DNA from: Enterococcus sp. HY326
GTDB lineage: Bacteria > Bacillota > Bacilli > Lactobacillales > Enterococcaceae
Assembly: GCF_026157065.1 (NCBI RefSeq)
Contig: NZ_JANLGQ010000001.1
Coordinates: forward strand, 682,001-746,000
Length of the DNA stretch: 64,000 nt
Reading direction: 5' to 3'
In this document: piece by piece, positions 36,321-45,218 of the stretch
Position numbering within the stretch: the stretch's first letter is position 1
Layout of the letters: every line of letters starts with the position of its first letter
Notes under the pieces: generated by a model
Databases searched by the model: none
The model's input: only the letters and a program-made list of their open reading frames with translations
Told to the model about the DNA's origin: nothing
Translations under genes and position numbers: made by a program

Positions 36321-36668
36321 TCAATTTCTCAAGAAATCTGTACCCTTTAATTCCTCTTTAAAATCATATCGATATTTTCCAACTCGGACGATTAATTCCA
36401 ATTGCTGATTCTCTTTAAACTGGACAGTCCCGCAATTATACACTACTGGATTTTCAGAAAAAACCGCCCCATCATAATACTCATATAAAAAAAGTTCTTT
36501 GATTGTTCTCGCTAGATAAAAGCTCCGGATGTTTTTGAAATCCTCAACCGTTGTCTGATAATCGGCTGTCAGCCACAATAAACAACTGGAGAAAAGGAAT
36601 GCCAATAGCATAGTGCTTAAGAAAACACCACCCCAGTTATTGAATTTCTTGATATTTTTTGAGAACAT
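36321..36668 (-). CDS. comGG: Competence pseudopilin-like protein ComGG
   Basis: Last gene of the comG operon, 115 residues. One N-terminal hydrophobic segment (about 14-34, VFLSTMLLAFLFSSCLLWL), then a hydrophilic domain. Start at 36668 is chosen for AGGGA upstream and because it overlaps the comGF end. The family is weakly conserved and the call rests mainly on its place and size. It is expected to help assemble the competence pseudopilus. Confidence 0.75.
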   Translation of the reverse strand: MFSKNIKKFNNWGGVFLSTMLLAFLFSSCLLWLTADYQTTVEDFKNIRSFYLARTIKELFLYEYYDGAVFSENPVVYNCGTVQFKENQQLELIVRVGKYRYDFKEELKGTDFLRN

Positions 36669-37116
36669 AGCTTCCCTGACTTTCTTTCCCATCTTGAAAT
36701 ATCACCTTAAATTCGATCTCCCCATCAAGTGTTGTCATCGTCAATTTTTTGACACCTGTCAGCAGTGGTTGTGTGCCTTGGTTTTTCTTTGTTTTGTCAA
36801 TCCGCTCATTTCGATACAAAATTGTAAAGCTAGGGTCTTTGTCATAGTTGCTTGACAAAGGTTCCGAAAATGACAACTGATTGTCTGATAGCGTAACATT
36901 CTTCAAAGGTACTGCTTCATTTTCTAATTGGAATAAAAATGTGTAGAATTTCCGCTGATGATTAGTAGGAAACTGCTGATAAACTTTTTGACTGACTCCT
37001 ACTAGCAAAGAAAAGAGCCAGCAAATGCCGCTGACAACCACTAGAGCAATCAAACACTCCAATAAAGTGAAGCCAGCAGAATCAAAACTCCCGGTAGACC
37101 TCAATCGTTTGCCCAT
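36637..37116 (-). CDS. comGF: Competence pseudopilin-like protein ComGF
   Basis: 159 residues. A short leader ends at G15 before FTLLECLIAL, a type IV prepilin motif, followed by the hydrophobic helix and a soluble domain with a series of basic residues. GGAGG before the ATG at 37116 sets the start. Overlaps comGE upstream (35 bases) and comGG downstream. Confidence 0.85.
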   Translation of the reverse strand: MGKRLRSTGSFDSAGFTLLECLIALVVVSGICWLFSLLVGVSQKVYQQFPTNHQRKFYTFLFQLENEAVPLKNVTLSDNQLSFSEPLSSNYDKDPSFTILYRNERIDKTKKNQGTQPLLTGVKKLTMTTLDGEIEFKVIFQDGKESQGSYVLKKYQEIQ

Positions 37117-37393
37117 ATCCCTCCACCTCAGCTCTGATTTGGTTATTCTGCTTGTCACAACGATAAAGCACCTGTCTTTTTTCTATGTCAGCAGGGACCT
37201 GCTCAAACCGACAATTCCTAGCCGTTTCACTATAAAGAATTTGATGGAGCTTTATTGATTCACTAATTGTCTGATTTTTTTGAAATAGAAACATGATTTG
37301 TGGCAGAAGGCTAAAAATAATCAGCCCTACTACAAGTAAGCTGACCAACGCTTCAAAAAGAATGTAGCCCTTATTGACTGATTTTTTTAACAT
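37082..37393 (-). CDS. comGE: Competence pseudopilin-like protein ComGE
   Basis: 103 residues, with KGYILFEALVSLLVVG: a prepilin-like segment in which Tyr replaces the common Phe after the processing glycine. Hydrophobic helix then a short soluble domain with a CysxCys-like pair (C59 and C78 region). GGGAGCGG lies before the ATG at 37393. Embedded in the comG operon. Confidence 0.85.
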   Translation of the reverse strand: MLKKSVNKGYILFEALVSLLVVGLIIFSLLPQIMFLFQKNQTISESIKLHQILYSETARNCRFEQVPADIEKRQVLYRCDKQNNQIRAEVEGYGQTIEVYREF

Positions 37394-37829
37394 ATTTACC
37401 GCTCCCAAGTTGGAATTGATAAGTGATTTCAGTAGAACGCCCCGCAAGTCTAAATGAAAATTTTAGCATATCTGTGTTATTTCCTGTTCCCTCCTTAAAC
37501 ATCATCCCTTTTGTCGACACTCCAGCCTTTGGTACAACACTTTTAGGAATCGTCAATACCTTTTGCACCCCCAGAGTCCCTTTATCCATATTTTTCATCC
37601 AAAAGTAAAATTCTGTTTGATCTTTATCTTCAGTGATCTTAGTTAAGCTATTTTGAGTAATCGCAGCTTGTTGGGTGGCAGTTATCAAACGTTCAAAACG
37701 TTGAAAAAAGATTTTTTCTTCGACATTTCGCTGCCACTCGGCAAGGCTCAAGCTAGGTAAAAGGACAAAAGCAGTAACCACTAATAACGCTATCAGACTT
37801 TCAATTAGGGTAAACCCCTTATTAACCAC
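37371..37829 (-). CDS. comGD: Competence pseudopilin ComGD
   Basis: 152 residues with VNKGFTLIESLIALLVV at the extreme N-terminus: the prepilin peptidase site is after G4. The start codon is GTG, overlapping the comGC end, with AGAGGTG upstream. The rest is a soluble beta-rich domain. A minor pseudopilin of the DNA uptake machine. Confidence 0.88.
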   Translation of the reverse strand: MVNKGFTLIESLIALLVVTAFVLLPSLSLAEWQRNVEEKIFFQRFERLITATQQAAITQNSLTKITEDKDQTEFYFWMKNMDKGTLGVQKVLTIPKSVVPKAGVSTKGMMFKEGTGNNTDMLKFSFRLAGRSTEITYQFQLGSGKYVKKISQ

Positions 37830-38118
37830 CAGCGTTAATCACCTCTTGATATTTATCCCACTGCTTTTGCGTTAGATAATCTGGTACCAGCTGCTGCTCA
37901 TTAGGCGTTACCCCATCGTTATTTAGTTTATATAACTCCATTTGAGTTTTGACCACTTCAACGATTGCTTCATCGCCTCGACTTGCTATGTCATTACTAT
38001 GATTACTTAAGTTCGGGGCAAAAAGTAAAATCAAAACACCAATGACAAACATCACAATGAGCATTTCAATTAATGTGAATGCCTGATTCCACTTGCTTAA
38101 TTTCTTCACTTCAGTCAC
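37822..38118 (-). CDS. comGC: Major competence pseudopilin ComGC
   Basis: 98 residues. The leader ends at A13 before FTLIEMLIVMFVIGVLILLF; Ala rather than Gly at the cleavage site, as in streptococcal ComGC. The start is GTG at 38116-38118 with GGAGGTGG upstream, so it overlaps the comGB stop. The long frame upstream of this start is inside comGB and is not used. The main subunit of the competence pilus. Confidence 0.9.
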   Translation of the reverse strand: MTEVKKLSKWNQAFTLIEMLIVMFVIGVLILLFAPNLSNHSNDIASRGDEAIVEVVKTQMELYKLNNDGVTPNEQQLVPDYLTQKQWDKYQEVINAGG

Positions 38119-39128
38119 TATATTCCACCTCCTAAATTGCCGTAAATTGGCAGTAACAATGCAGCGTAGAAAATAATAATTAAGACAGCAACAACTAAAT
38201 AAATTATTGGCTGAAGCCAAACGAAGAGCCTTTCGACATCTTGAAAAAACTTCTGCCACAACCACTCACTGTAAACAATTAGTTCTGTACCCAAATTACC
38301 TTTCAAGGTCCCCCGCTGCAAAATTATACTCAGCTCTGCTGTAAAAAAAGGTAGCTTTTGAATTGGTTTCAGATACCCGCGCCCTTTTTTCATTTGTTTT
38401 TCTAATAAATTGGCTAAATCCTGCATCAAATTTTTTTCTTCGGCATTTTTCATACAATCGATGATTTGACGCATCTCTAGACCGTCTCGAAAAAGCTTGC
38501 CCCATTCCAAGGCAAAAAAACTAGTGATATACAGGCGATAATATTTTTGGATAAAGGGTAGCTTGGCAAAGAAAGTTGCCTTGGCAATGGCTGATTTGCG
38601 TTGGAAATAGCACTGAATTCCCCAAAAGATGGTAAAACTCACTAGCACAATTCCCATTAGTACAAAAGGCAAATAATTTAAAAACAGAATAGCGATATCC
38701 TCTGCTGCAACTAAACCACTGGCTGTCAATTGAGGTAGCATGAATTGACGAAATGCGATTAAGATAATCAGCAAAAAGCTTAATAAAATACTTGGATAAG
38801 TGAGCGTTTTACGAAGCTTCTGTTGCTGCTGCTCTAGCATGCTTAATTGATTGGCGATATTTTTAAAGGTGCTGGCCAAAGTTCCCGATTTATTCGCTAA
38901 GCGAATTTGTAAGACAGTTTCCTCTAAAAAACCATTTTGACGAAAGATCTCATGGATAGCTGTTCCCCGCTGCAGCTCCTTTTGCATAGAGTTAATAAAA
39001 GAAATGTCAAAGAAAGCCCCTTTTTCCATAAAAAGGAGGGCCTCATTGATGGAAAAGCCTTGAGTTAATAAATCCGCCAGCAGCTCTACAAATTTTTGTC
39101 TTTGCTTTTTACGCTTTTTTCTTCCCAT
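38118..39128 (-). CDS. comGB: Competence assembly platform protein ComGB
   Basis: GspF/PilC-family inner membrane protein of 336 residues. Two GspF domains: LLADLLTQGFSINEALLFME and later FFALEWGKLFRDGLEMRQIIDCM, with membrane spans near 105-130, 155-180 and at the C-terminus. The start at 39128 is chosen for AAGGAGTGG just upstream. Overlaps comGA by 20 bases. Confidence 0.92.
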   Translation of the reverse strand: MGRKKRKKQRQKFVELLADLLTQGFSINEALLFMEKGAFFDISFINSMQKELQRGTAIHEIFRQNGFLEETVLQIRLANKSGTLASTFKNIANQLSMLEQQQQKLRKTLTYPSILLSFLLIILIAFRQFMLPQLTASGLVAAEDIAILFLNYLPFVLMGIVLVSFTIFWGIQCYFQRKSAIAKATFFAKLPFIQKYYRLYITSFFALEWGKLFRDGLEMRQIIDCMKNAEEKNLMQDLANLLEKQMKKGRGYLKPIQKLPFFTAELSIILQRGTLKGNLGTELIVYSEWLWQKFFQDVERLFVWLQPIIYLVVAVLIIIFYAALLLPIYGNLGGGI

Positions 39129-40044
39129 TCTTCCACTCCTTGTCATAAGCAGCGAGTGCTTTTTCAAAGGGATAATCTAGTATCATCTGCTGCTGTTTAT
39201 AAAACTGATAGCCACCAACGACGGTAGGCTCTCCTTGTTTCAGAAACATTTCTTGATACACGCTTCCCTGCAGACATTCCTTTAAATCAAATGGATTTTG
39301 ACTCAACTCATTCATTCTTGTGGTGATATTGGCTAAACTGCGGGCATGTAAGGTGGCAAAAACAAAGTGGCCTGTCAACGCTGCTCGAATAGCAGCTTGA
39401 GCCGTTAAGCGATTGCGAATTTCACCAATGATTAGTAGGTCTGGATGATGGCGTAAAGTCAGCTCAATTAAGGCATCGTAATCCTGATCGATTTTTTGAT
39501 TAATCTGTAGTTGCAAAAAAAGCGGTTCTTCAATCTCTACCGGATCTTCAATGGTAATTACCTGACCCTTAAACTGACTGGCAATCTCATACATCAGAGT
39601 TGTTTTTCCGCTGCCGACGGGACCGCAAAAAAGATACAAGCCTCTTTCACAGATGGCCTCCTTCAAGATATGGGGTAACTTTTTAGGAGCATATTGGCTA
39701 ACTTGAACGCCTCTTTGAAACAATAGACGAATTGCTAAGCTTTCCCGTTGTCGATAATCCCCTACTGTTGTTAAACGTAAACGCTGCTGGCAACCTTCGA
39801 GTTTATAGCTGAAACTACCTAATTGCCCCCGCCGATCTTCTCCTACGTCCATCTCGCCTAAATATTTAAAACGGCCAATGATTTTACAACCGTCAGCAAA
39901 AGAGACTTTTTTGAATAAGCCACTATGATTAGCTTTTCGATACGTAATTTTATAGTGGTTCTCCTCGGGATAAAAACTGATATCCTGCCAGCCGTGCTCA
40001 AGAGCTAGGCGAATCAAATCACCGGAAAATTTGGCGATATCCAT
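39109..40044 (-). CDS. comGA: Competence pilus ATPase ComGA
   Basis: GspE/PilB secretion ATPase, 311 residues, powering assembly of the competence pilus. Walker A GPVGSGKTT at 141-149, the Asp box TIEDPVE at about 164-170, a Walker B-like LLIIGEIRN and the His box ATLHA. The start at 40044 has GAGGTG upstream. It is the first gene of comGA-GG and lies 48 bases after the trmB terminator, so the operon promoter is confined to that gap. Confidence 0.95.
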   Translation of the reverse strand: MDIAKFSGDLIRLALEHGWQDISFYPEENHYKITYRKANHSGLFKKVSFADGCKIIGRFKYLGEMDVGEDRRGQLGSFSYKLEGCQQRLRLTTVGDYRQRESLAIRLLFQRGVQVSQYAPKKLPHILKEAICERGLYLFCGPVGSGKTTLMYEIASQFKGQVITIEDPVEIEEPLFLQLQINQKIDQDYDALIELTLRHHPDLLIIGEIRNRLTAQAAIRAALTGHFVFATLHARSLANITTRMNELSQNPFDLKECLQGSVYQEMFLKQGEPTVVGGYQFYKQQQMILDYPFEKALAAYDKEWKNGKKKA

Positions 40045-40091
40045 CTTCTTCACCTCAATAAAACATACGCTGGAAACATTTTTTCCCACGA

Positions 40092-40134
40092 AAAAAAAAC
40101 TGCTGTTAAGAAAATTCTCAACAACAGGCTTTTA
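40092..40134 (-). terminator. Terminator of trmB
   Basis: CTGTTGTTGAGAA and TTCTTAACAGCAG form an imperfect stem on the minus strand, followed by nine Us. Confidence 0.7.
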
Positions 40135-40782
40135 TTAATTTTTTTCAGGAAAATGAGCTTCCACTCGATATATCCGCTGACCGCGACTTGAAAATTTTTC
40201 TTCATATTCGGTCATAATATTGTCAGCAAAATCACTTTGATGCAAATCCAACCAGACCTGATCGAGAATCATACCAAATTGGGAAAAACTGGCAAGGGAA
40301 TATTCAAAAAGGCCTTGATTATCGGTTTTAAAATGAATGGACCCACCGGATTTCAAAATCTCTTGATCCACTGCTAAGAAGGTCTTAAAAGTCAGGCGGC
40401 GTTTTTCATGGCGTTTTTTCGGCCAAGGATCTGAAAAATTCAGATAAATTTGATCCACTTCTCCCTCAGCAAAATAATCCGTCAAGGCAGAGCCATCGAC
40501 ATGCAGCAGCTGTAAATTCGGCAATGGTTCGGCCAAAAGTTTATCCAAGGCAATCGAAACAACACTGACCTGCATTTCAATACCAATATAATTAATTTCT
40601 GGATGTGCCTTGGCCATCCCATAAATAAATTGGCCCTTACCGGTACCAATTTCAATCTGGATTGGCTGATCATTGCCAAAGCGTTCATGCCAGCGGCCCT
40701 TCCATTCTGTTGGATTTGCTGGTACAAATTCCGGGGCGTTGGCCACCATCTCAGTAGCGCCCGTCCGATGTCTTACTCTCAT
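40135..40782 (-). CDS. trmB: tRNA (guanine-N7)-methyltransferase
   Basis: Methylates G46 of tRNA. 215 residues. MRVRHRTGA start, [11 protein letters not shown] for SAM binding, [16 protein letters not shown] and [13 protein letters not shown] are the family signatures. ACAGAGGA-like site upstream. It has its own terminator just before comGA. Confidence 0.96.
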   Translation of the reverse strand: MRVRHRTGATEMVANAPEFVPANPTEWKGRWHERFGNDQPIQIEIGTGKGQFIYGMAKAHPEINYIGIEMQVSVVSIALDKLLAEPLPNLQLLHVDGSALTDYFAEGEVDQIYLNFSDPWPKKRHEKRRLTFKTFLAVDQEILKSGGSIHFKTDNQGLFEYSLASFSQFGMILDQVWLDLHQSDFADNIMTEYEEKFSSRGQRIYRVEAHFPEKN

Positions 40783-40864
40783 TTGTTTCCTCCGTTAAAA
40801 ATCGCTTTTAAATAGTTTTCAAATTCTCAAAAATTGCTTTCAAGCAAGCTTTTATTTAGTATGA

Positions 40865-41011
40865 GTTGCAATTAAAATTTGTTTACGAGCAAATTTTTGC
40901 AACAAAAAAGCTGTGACGCTGAAAGTACCTGCCCATTCTAAACCTACGATTGACCTCAAGACAATTGTAGACTCAGGTAGCAGGCCCCTTCAGCCATTTT
41001 AATCACAGCTA
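40865..41011. repeat. Two adjacent hairpins in the spacer before trmB (EFAR-like candidate)
   Basis: GTTGCAATTAAAATTTG/CAAATTTTTGCAAC (40865-40903) stands next to a nested hairpin whose outer arms AGCTGTGA and TCACAGCT (40908-41011) enclose CTGAA/TTCAG, CCTGC/GCAGG and the inner hairpin CTACGATTG/CAATTGTAG. The GCTGTGA arm resembles those flanking relA. Confidence 0.6.
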
Positions 41012-41034
41012 AATCTAGCATTATTTCAAAATAT

Positions 41035-41832
41035 TTAGCGGTTAAGCTCGCAATCACCGCTAAAAAATCGTTTCAATTGTAAAATGACTTCTCGAGAACG
41101 CTGCTCCTGCCCCTGTAACACGAGGCGTTTTATTTCATTCATGGCACTGAGGGAAGCGTACCAGTGAATTTTTTCTAAATTTTCATCGTTAGCTTGTAAG
41201 CCATAGGTTAGCAGCCACTGACTCCATTTTGTAAAGGGCACATACTGTCCTAAAATGGTGCCAATATCCAGTGCAGCATCGGAAAACATCACAGAGTCCC
41301 AATCCACCAAATATAAATAATTGCGGCAGACAAGCCAGTTACGATGATTGACATCGCCGTGAACCACTGTAATATCCTTGCGGCGAAACGCCGGAATATT
41401 TTGTTCTAAATAGCTTTTAACCTGTTTTAAAAAAGGATTGGCATAAAAGACTGCTGGTAATTGTTCTTCAAATTCCCACAGCAATTCTTGCGAGCCTTTA
41501 ACTTGGCCGCCGATTTTTTTCAGCATCGACTTTAATGATTTTGATTGGTGTAGATGATATAACACGTCAATTACATCATTACGGGCGCCAATTTCTTCTG
41601 CCGACAACATATGGCCGTCCAGCCATTCCTGCGCAGTTAAAACATCCCCCGAACCGGTTCGCTTAGTCCAAACTAATTTCGGAGTGATGCCTTCTTTGGA
41701 CAAGGCAGCTAACATTGGCGTGGTGTTCCGCTTAATGAATATTCGATTTTCTTGATTGATACCCACATACGTTTCACCGGTTGCCCCTTTAATCGGCAAC
41801 ATCGACCAACCAGGCTCTAGCTGAAATTCCAT
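41035..41832 (-). CDS. Phosphotransferase family protein (YtmP-like)
   Basis: Choline/thiamine kinase-fold protein of 265 residues. The Brenner motif VVHGDVNHRNWLV holds the catalytic Asp, and LVDWDSVMFSDAALDIG is the Mg-binding motif. The start at 41832 is chosen for the upstream GTAGGGG. Substrate not known; in Bacillus the counterpart lies beside trmB as here. It precedes a palindrome and trmB. Confidence 0.88.
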   Translation of the reverse strand: MEFQLEPGWSMLPIKGATGETYVGINQENRIFIKRNTTPMLAALSKEGITPKLVWTKRTGSGDVLTAQEWLDGHMLSAEEIGARNDVIDVLYHLHQSKSLKSMLKKIGGQVKGSQELLWEFEEQLPAVFYANPFLKQVKSYLEQNIPAFRRKDITVVHGDVNHRNWLVCRNYLYLVDWDSVMFSDAALDIGTILGQYVPFTKWSQWLLTYGLQANDENLEKIHWYASLSAMNEIKRLVLQGQEQRSREVILQLKRFFSGDCELNR

Positions 41833-41974
41833 GCCTCTACCCCTACTTCGTTCAACTTTTTTAAACCAAAAAACTCCCGACAAACAGTTTTTGTCGCGTA
41901 CCCATTATTTTAATTCCATCAGATAGCGCCGTCAAGCACATGTATGTTCGTTTTTATAATTTTCACAGAAAAGC

Positions 41975-42030
41975 AAAGAGAACCCAGTGACTTCCCCAAC
42001 AGAGCGACCATCACTAAGTTCCCTTCTTTT
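41975..42030 (-). terminator. Terminator of the ecsAB operon
   Basis: AAAGAGAACCCAGTGA pairs with TCACTAAGTTCCCTTCTTT imperfectly; the minus-strand transcript ends in a T-rich tract. Confidence 0.55.
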
Positions 42031-42053
42031 ACAAAAATTGACGCTGAATTATC

Positions 42054-43271
42054 TCAATCCTGCATCTTCTTAATTCGACTTGGAATATAAAATTTCACAA
42101 ACAAGAGGACCTCTGCTAACAATAGGACAAAAGCTAGCAAACTGTCTAGAGAAATTCCTAAAACAATAAAATTAATGACACCAAAGACGATGGCAGCAAA
42201 TAATAGCAAGCCAAAAATTAATTTTTCTAAGGCCGTTTGCTGCTGTTTTTTTGACACAGGATACAGATGAGTCAAAATCATATACTTAAATTGATTGTAA
42301 AGAGGAATCATCTGAAAGCCAATCAGATAAATGAACAGCAGGGCGACTCCGGTAGAAAAATAAAAATCATCTAAAAAGGCTAGTAAGACACCGCCAATCA
42401 CCACTAGACGCAGATACAATCCGCTAAATTCAGATCCCCGCATCATCCGTCTGGCATACAAATAAATATAAGTATTGCTGTGGGTATTGTTGATTTTATT
42501 TAAAATTGGATCGAGATATTTGCGGCGTTTAACCGTCCCAGTAATCTCCGGCACATCGGTAAAGAGATTGATAAACTGATAAATCCGGTGGACACGATTT
42601 TTTTCGGTCAGCACCATTTTTTCCCAGTCCAGTGGTTCTAGATTACGGCTAAAATACAAATGCCAAAAAGCCAATACTCCTAAGCCCGCACAGATGACTG
42701 CTAACCAAGGGGCGACAAAAATCCCCAGAAAAATACTGATAAGACTTAAGGTCAGCCAAATCAGATTGACATTGAAATTCGTCCGTTGATCATGTTGAAA
42801 CAAGCGATAATATTGCAAAATCAACTGGCATATTTTTAAGAGCCACAATGCAATTAAATACCAAACGAAATTACCCAAGCCTCGCTGGGTACTGATGACT
42901 AATAGCGGCATCGTAAAGCCGGAAATAAAGAGTAGCACAACAAAAGGTAAGATACAGGAATACCGCAGACTACGAACAAAATAACTTTTTAGCGCCCGTT
43001 CTTTTGGTAAGAGAAAGACCATATCAGCTTCTTGAGCCAGCGTTGCCAAGCCGCCAAAGTGCAAACTTGCCAGCCACAGAATTCCCACAAAAACTGAAAC
43101 TAACCACGAACCCTGTGGCACACTGCCTAAAATCTGTGAGTAATACAAGGATAGACCGCCTAATAAAAAGAGCAGCACAATCGTGAAATGATCATTAAAC
43201 ACATAGCGCAAATAGCGGAGCATCCGCTTTTGATGCCGCCCTAAACGGACTGAAAAAAATTCTCCCATCAT
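42054..43271 (-). CDS. ecsB: EcsB, membrane part of ABC exporter EcsAB
   Basis: Membrane protein of 405 residues with about eight hydrophobic segments (for example FTIVLLFLLGGLSLYYSQIL). In Bacillus the EcsAB transporter affects regulated intramembrane proteolysis and exported proteins; its substrate may be a peptide. Begins 15 bases after ecsA. Position and character make the assignment solid. Confidence 0.92.
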   Translation of the reverse strand: MMGEFFSVRLGRHQKRMLRYLRYVFNDHFTIVLLFLLGGLSLYYSQILGSVPQGSWLVSVFVGILWLASLHFGGLATLAQEADMVFLLPKERALKSYFVRSLRYSCILPFVVLLFISGFTMPLLVISTQRGLGNFVWYLIALWLLKICQLILQYYRLFQHDQRTNFNVNLIWLTLSLISIFLGIFVAPWLAVICAGLGVLAFWHLYFSRNLEPLDWEKMVLTEKNRVHRIYQFINLFTDVPEITGTVKRRKYLDPILNKINNTHSNTYIYLYARRMMRGSEFSGLYLRLVVIGGVLLAFLDDFYFSTGVALLFIYLIGFQMIPLYNQFKYMILTHLYPVSKKQQQTALEKLIFGLLLFAAIVFGVINFIVLGISLDSLLAFVLLLAEVLLFVKFYIPSRIKKMQD

Positions 43272-43286
43272 AAATTTAGGCCCCCA

Positions 43287-44036
43287 TTAAACGCCAGCGC
43301 TAGGCTGCGCTGCTTCTTTGGTTAAAGCGACATAAATTTCATCAAGGGAGGAACCCGGCAGATTAAATTCCTGCCGCAGTTCCGCCATTGTTCCCAAGGC
43401 GCGAATTTCGCCATTGTGGAGGACGACAAACCGGTCACAATATTTTTCAGCCGTTGCCAAAATATGTGTTGACATCAAAATCGCCGCTCCGTCATTACGC
43501 ATTTGATCCATTAATTCTAAGAGGGCATTAATTGCCAATGGGTCAAGGCCTAAAAAGGGTTCATCAATAATATACAAGCTGGGCTCAATTAAAAAAGCGC
43601 AGAGCACCATCACTTTTTGCTTCATTCCCTTAGAAAAATTAGCTGGAAACCAGTCTAATTTATTTTCTAAACGAAAAGTTGCCAATAATTTTTCTGCTCT
43701 GGCAAAGGCCACCTCTTGAGGAATGTCATAGGCCATTGTCGTCACTTCAATGTGTTCCCGCAAGGTCAATTCTTCATACAACGAAGGCGTTTCAGGAATA
43801 TAGCCGATTTTTTTGCGATAATCCTCCGGTTGTTCTCTTAAGGTCAAGCTGTCGATTTCAATTTTACCTTTAGTCGGCGTTAACAAGCCGATAATATTTT
43901 TAATTGTGGTACTCTTACCGGCTCCGTTAAGGCCGATTAAGCCAATCATTTCACCATTATTTACTTCAAAACTAATATCTTTTAATACAGGAATCGGGCC
44001 GTAGCCGCCTGTTAAGTCTGTAATCTTTAACGTCAT
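43287..44036 (-). CDS. ecsA: EcsA, ATP-binding protein of ABC exporter EcsAB
   Basis: ABC ATPase of 249 residues: Walker A GLNGAGKST at 35-43, signature NFSKGMKQKVMVL (variant of LSGGQ), Walker B LYIIDEPFLGLDP, H-switch MSTHI. The start at 44036 has GGAGG upstream; the longer frame from 44108 has none. Together with ecsB forms the exporter and is divergent from hit. Confidence 0.95.
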   Translation of the reverse strand: MTLKITDLTGGYGPIPVLKDISFEVNNGEMIGLIGLNGAGKSTTIKNIIGLLTPTKGKIEIDSLTLREQPEDYRKKIGYIPETPSLYEELTLREHIEVTTMAYDIPQEVAFARAEKLLATFRLENKLDWFPANFSKGMKQKVMVLCAFLIEPSLYIIDEPFLGLDPLAINALLELMDQMRNDGAAILMSTHILATAEKYCDRFVVLHNGEIRALGTMAELRQEFNLPGSSLDEIYVALTKEAAQPSAGV

Positions 44037-44201
44037 TTCTTTGGCCTCCAATTTTCTTATTCCCATTATACATGATGAAGTTCCTTTCGGGAAAAAGGAA
44101 TTTTTCAATTGCTGAGATTTATGATAAAGTTATGGCAATTAGTTTTATAAAAAGCTGCCGTCCAATCTTTGCGGTCAGCAATTTGAAGGAGGAGTTTTAC
44201 G

Positions 44202-44627
44202 ATGGAAAATTGTATTTTTTGTAAAATCGTCAATCAGGAAATTCCCAGCTATAAAGTCTATGAAGATGATCAGGTCTATGCATTTTTAGATATTACCCAA
44301 GTAACCAAAGGCCATACTTTGGTCGTGCCTAAACAACATGTGAATGACTTATTTGAATATGATGAAGCCTTGGCAGCAGCTGTTTTTTCCCGTCTGCCTA
44401 AAATTGCTCGGGCAATTGAGCAGGCCTTTCCTGAAATGCAGGGCCTGAATTTAATCAATAATAATAAAGAGCTGGCTTATCAGTCGGTTTTCCATTCCCA
44501 TGTTCATTTGATTCCCCGCTATAGCAAGCAAGATGATTTTTCGATTCACTTTGGCAACAATCAAGATAATTATACTTCTGAAGAAATGGCAAAAATTGCC
44601 CAAACTATTCAAGAGCAGGTGAACTAA
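44202..44627 (+). CDS. hit: HIT family protein
   Basis: Histidine triad nucleotide hydrolase of 141 residues. The triad is H98-S-H100-V-H102 in FHSHVHLIPR, and C4 and C7 (CIFCKI) form part of a zinc site. Likely acts on dinucleoside or aminoacyl-AMP compounds. AAGGAGGAG precedes the ATG. YtxH follows with the stop codon TAA immediately before its ATG. Confidence 0.95.
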   Translation: MENCIFCKIVNQEIPSYKVYEDDQVYAFLDITQVTKGHTLVVPKQHVNDLFEYDEALAAAVFSRLPKIARAIEQAFPEMQGLNLINNNKELAYQSVFHSHVHLIPRYSKQDDFSIHFGNNQDNYTSEEMAKIAQTIQEQVN

Positions 44628-45008
44628 ATGTTAAAAAACTTTGCAAAAGGCTTATTATTCGGCGCAGCAGCTGGCGCAGTTGGCGGCTTACTACTAGCTC
44701 CTAACAGCGGCAATGAAACTCGTCGAAAAGTTCGCGACGGCCTTGATGAGATGACTGACTTGACGATGGAGGTCAATGACAGCTTGAACAATTTTAAAGC
44801 TGCCTTGGCTACTACCATTGCCACTGCTGAAGAAATAATACCAGCTGTCCAAAGCGGCATCGAAAAGGATGTGCGGCAGTTTCAATTTCAAGCTGAGCCA
44901 CGGGTGGCGCAAATTATGGAGCAGCTGGAAAAAATTCAAAAAAGTATGCCTCAAGACCCTCCAGTTTCTGTAAAAACTGTCAAGAAAGCAGAAGTTATTG
45001 ATGATTAA
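44628..45008 (+). CDS. YtxH domain protein
   Basis: 126 residues. It begins with a hydrophobic, Gly/Ala-rich segment, GLLFGAAAGAVGGLLLAPNSGNETRRKV, typical of the YtxH family, and continues as a long amphipathic helical region. Likely membrane-associated; the function is unknown. It starts directly after the hit stop codon. Ends at a terminator. Confidence 0.88.
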   Translation: MLKNFAKGLLFGAAAGAVGGLLLAPNSGNETRRKVRDGLDEMTDLTMEVNDSLNNFKAALATTIATAEEIIPAVQSGIEKDVRQFQFQAEPRVAQIMEQLEKIQKSMPQDPPVSVKTVKKAEVIDD

Positions 45009-45049
45009 CGAATAAAATAAGAAGATTTACTAACTTGTGAACAATATAA

Positions 45050-45087
45050 GCGGAAGGGCTAGTTCAAGCCTTTTCCGCCTTTTTTTG
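45050..45087 (+). terminator. Terminator of hit-ytxH
   Basis: GCGGAAGGGCT pairs with AGCCTTTTCCGC imperfectly around a short loop, followed by seven Ts. Confidence 0.85.
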
Positions 45088-45164
45088 TTGTCATAACAGC
45101 GCCTTCTAAAAAAATTCATATATTATTTTTTTGTGAATGATATTTTCCTTTTTAGTAATTGTGG

Positions 45165-45170
45165 TATAGT
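45165..45170 (+). promoter_or_regulatory. -10 element of prsA
   Basis: TATAGT, 48 bases before the ATG; the -35 is poor (TTTTCC, 16-base spacing). Confidence 0.5.
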
Positions 45171-45218
45171 AGTAGTTGTGCAAACGCAAAAAAACTATTT
45201 TAGGAGTGCAATTATTTA

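Noticed and set aside
38119-38265. Longer N-terminus for ComGC
   Set aside because: The extension is within comGB, and the GTG at 38118 has a perfect ribosome binding site and gives the normal short prepilin leader.
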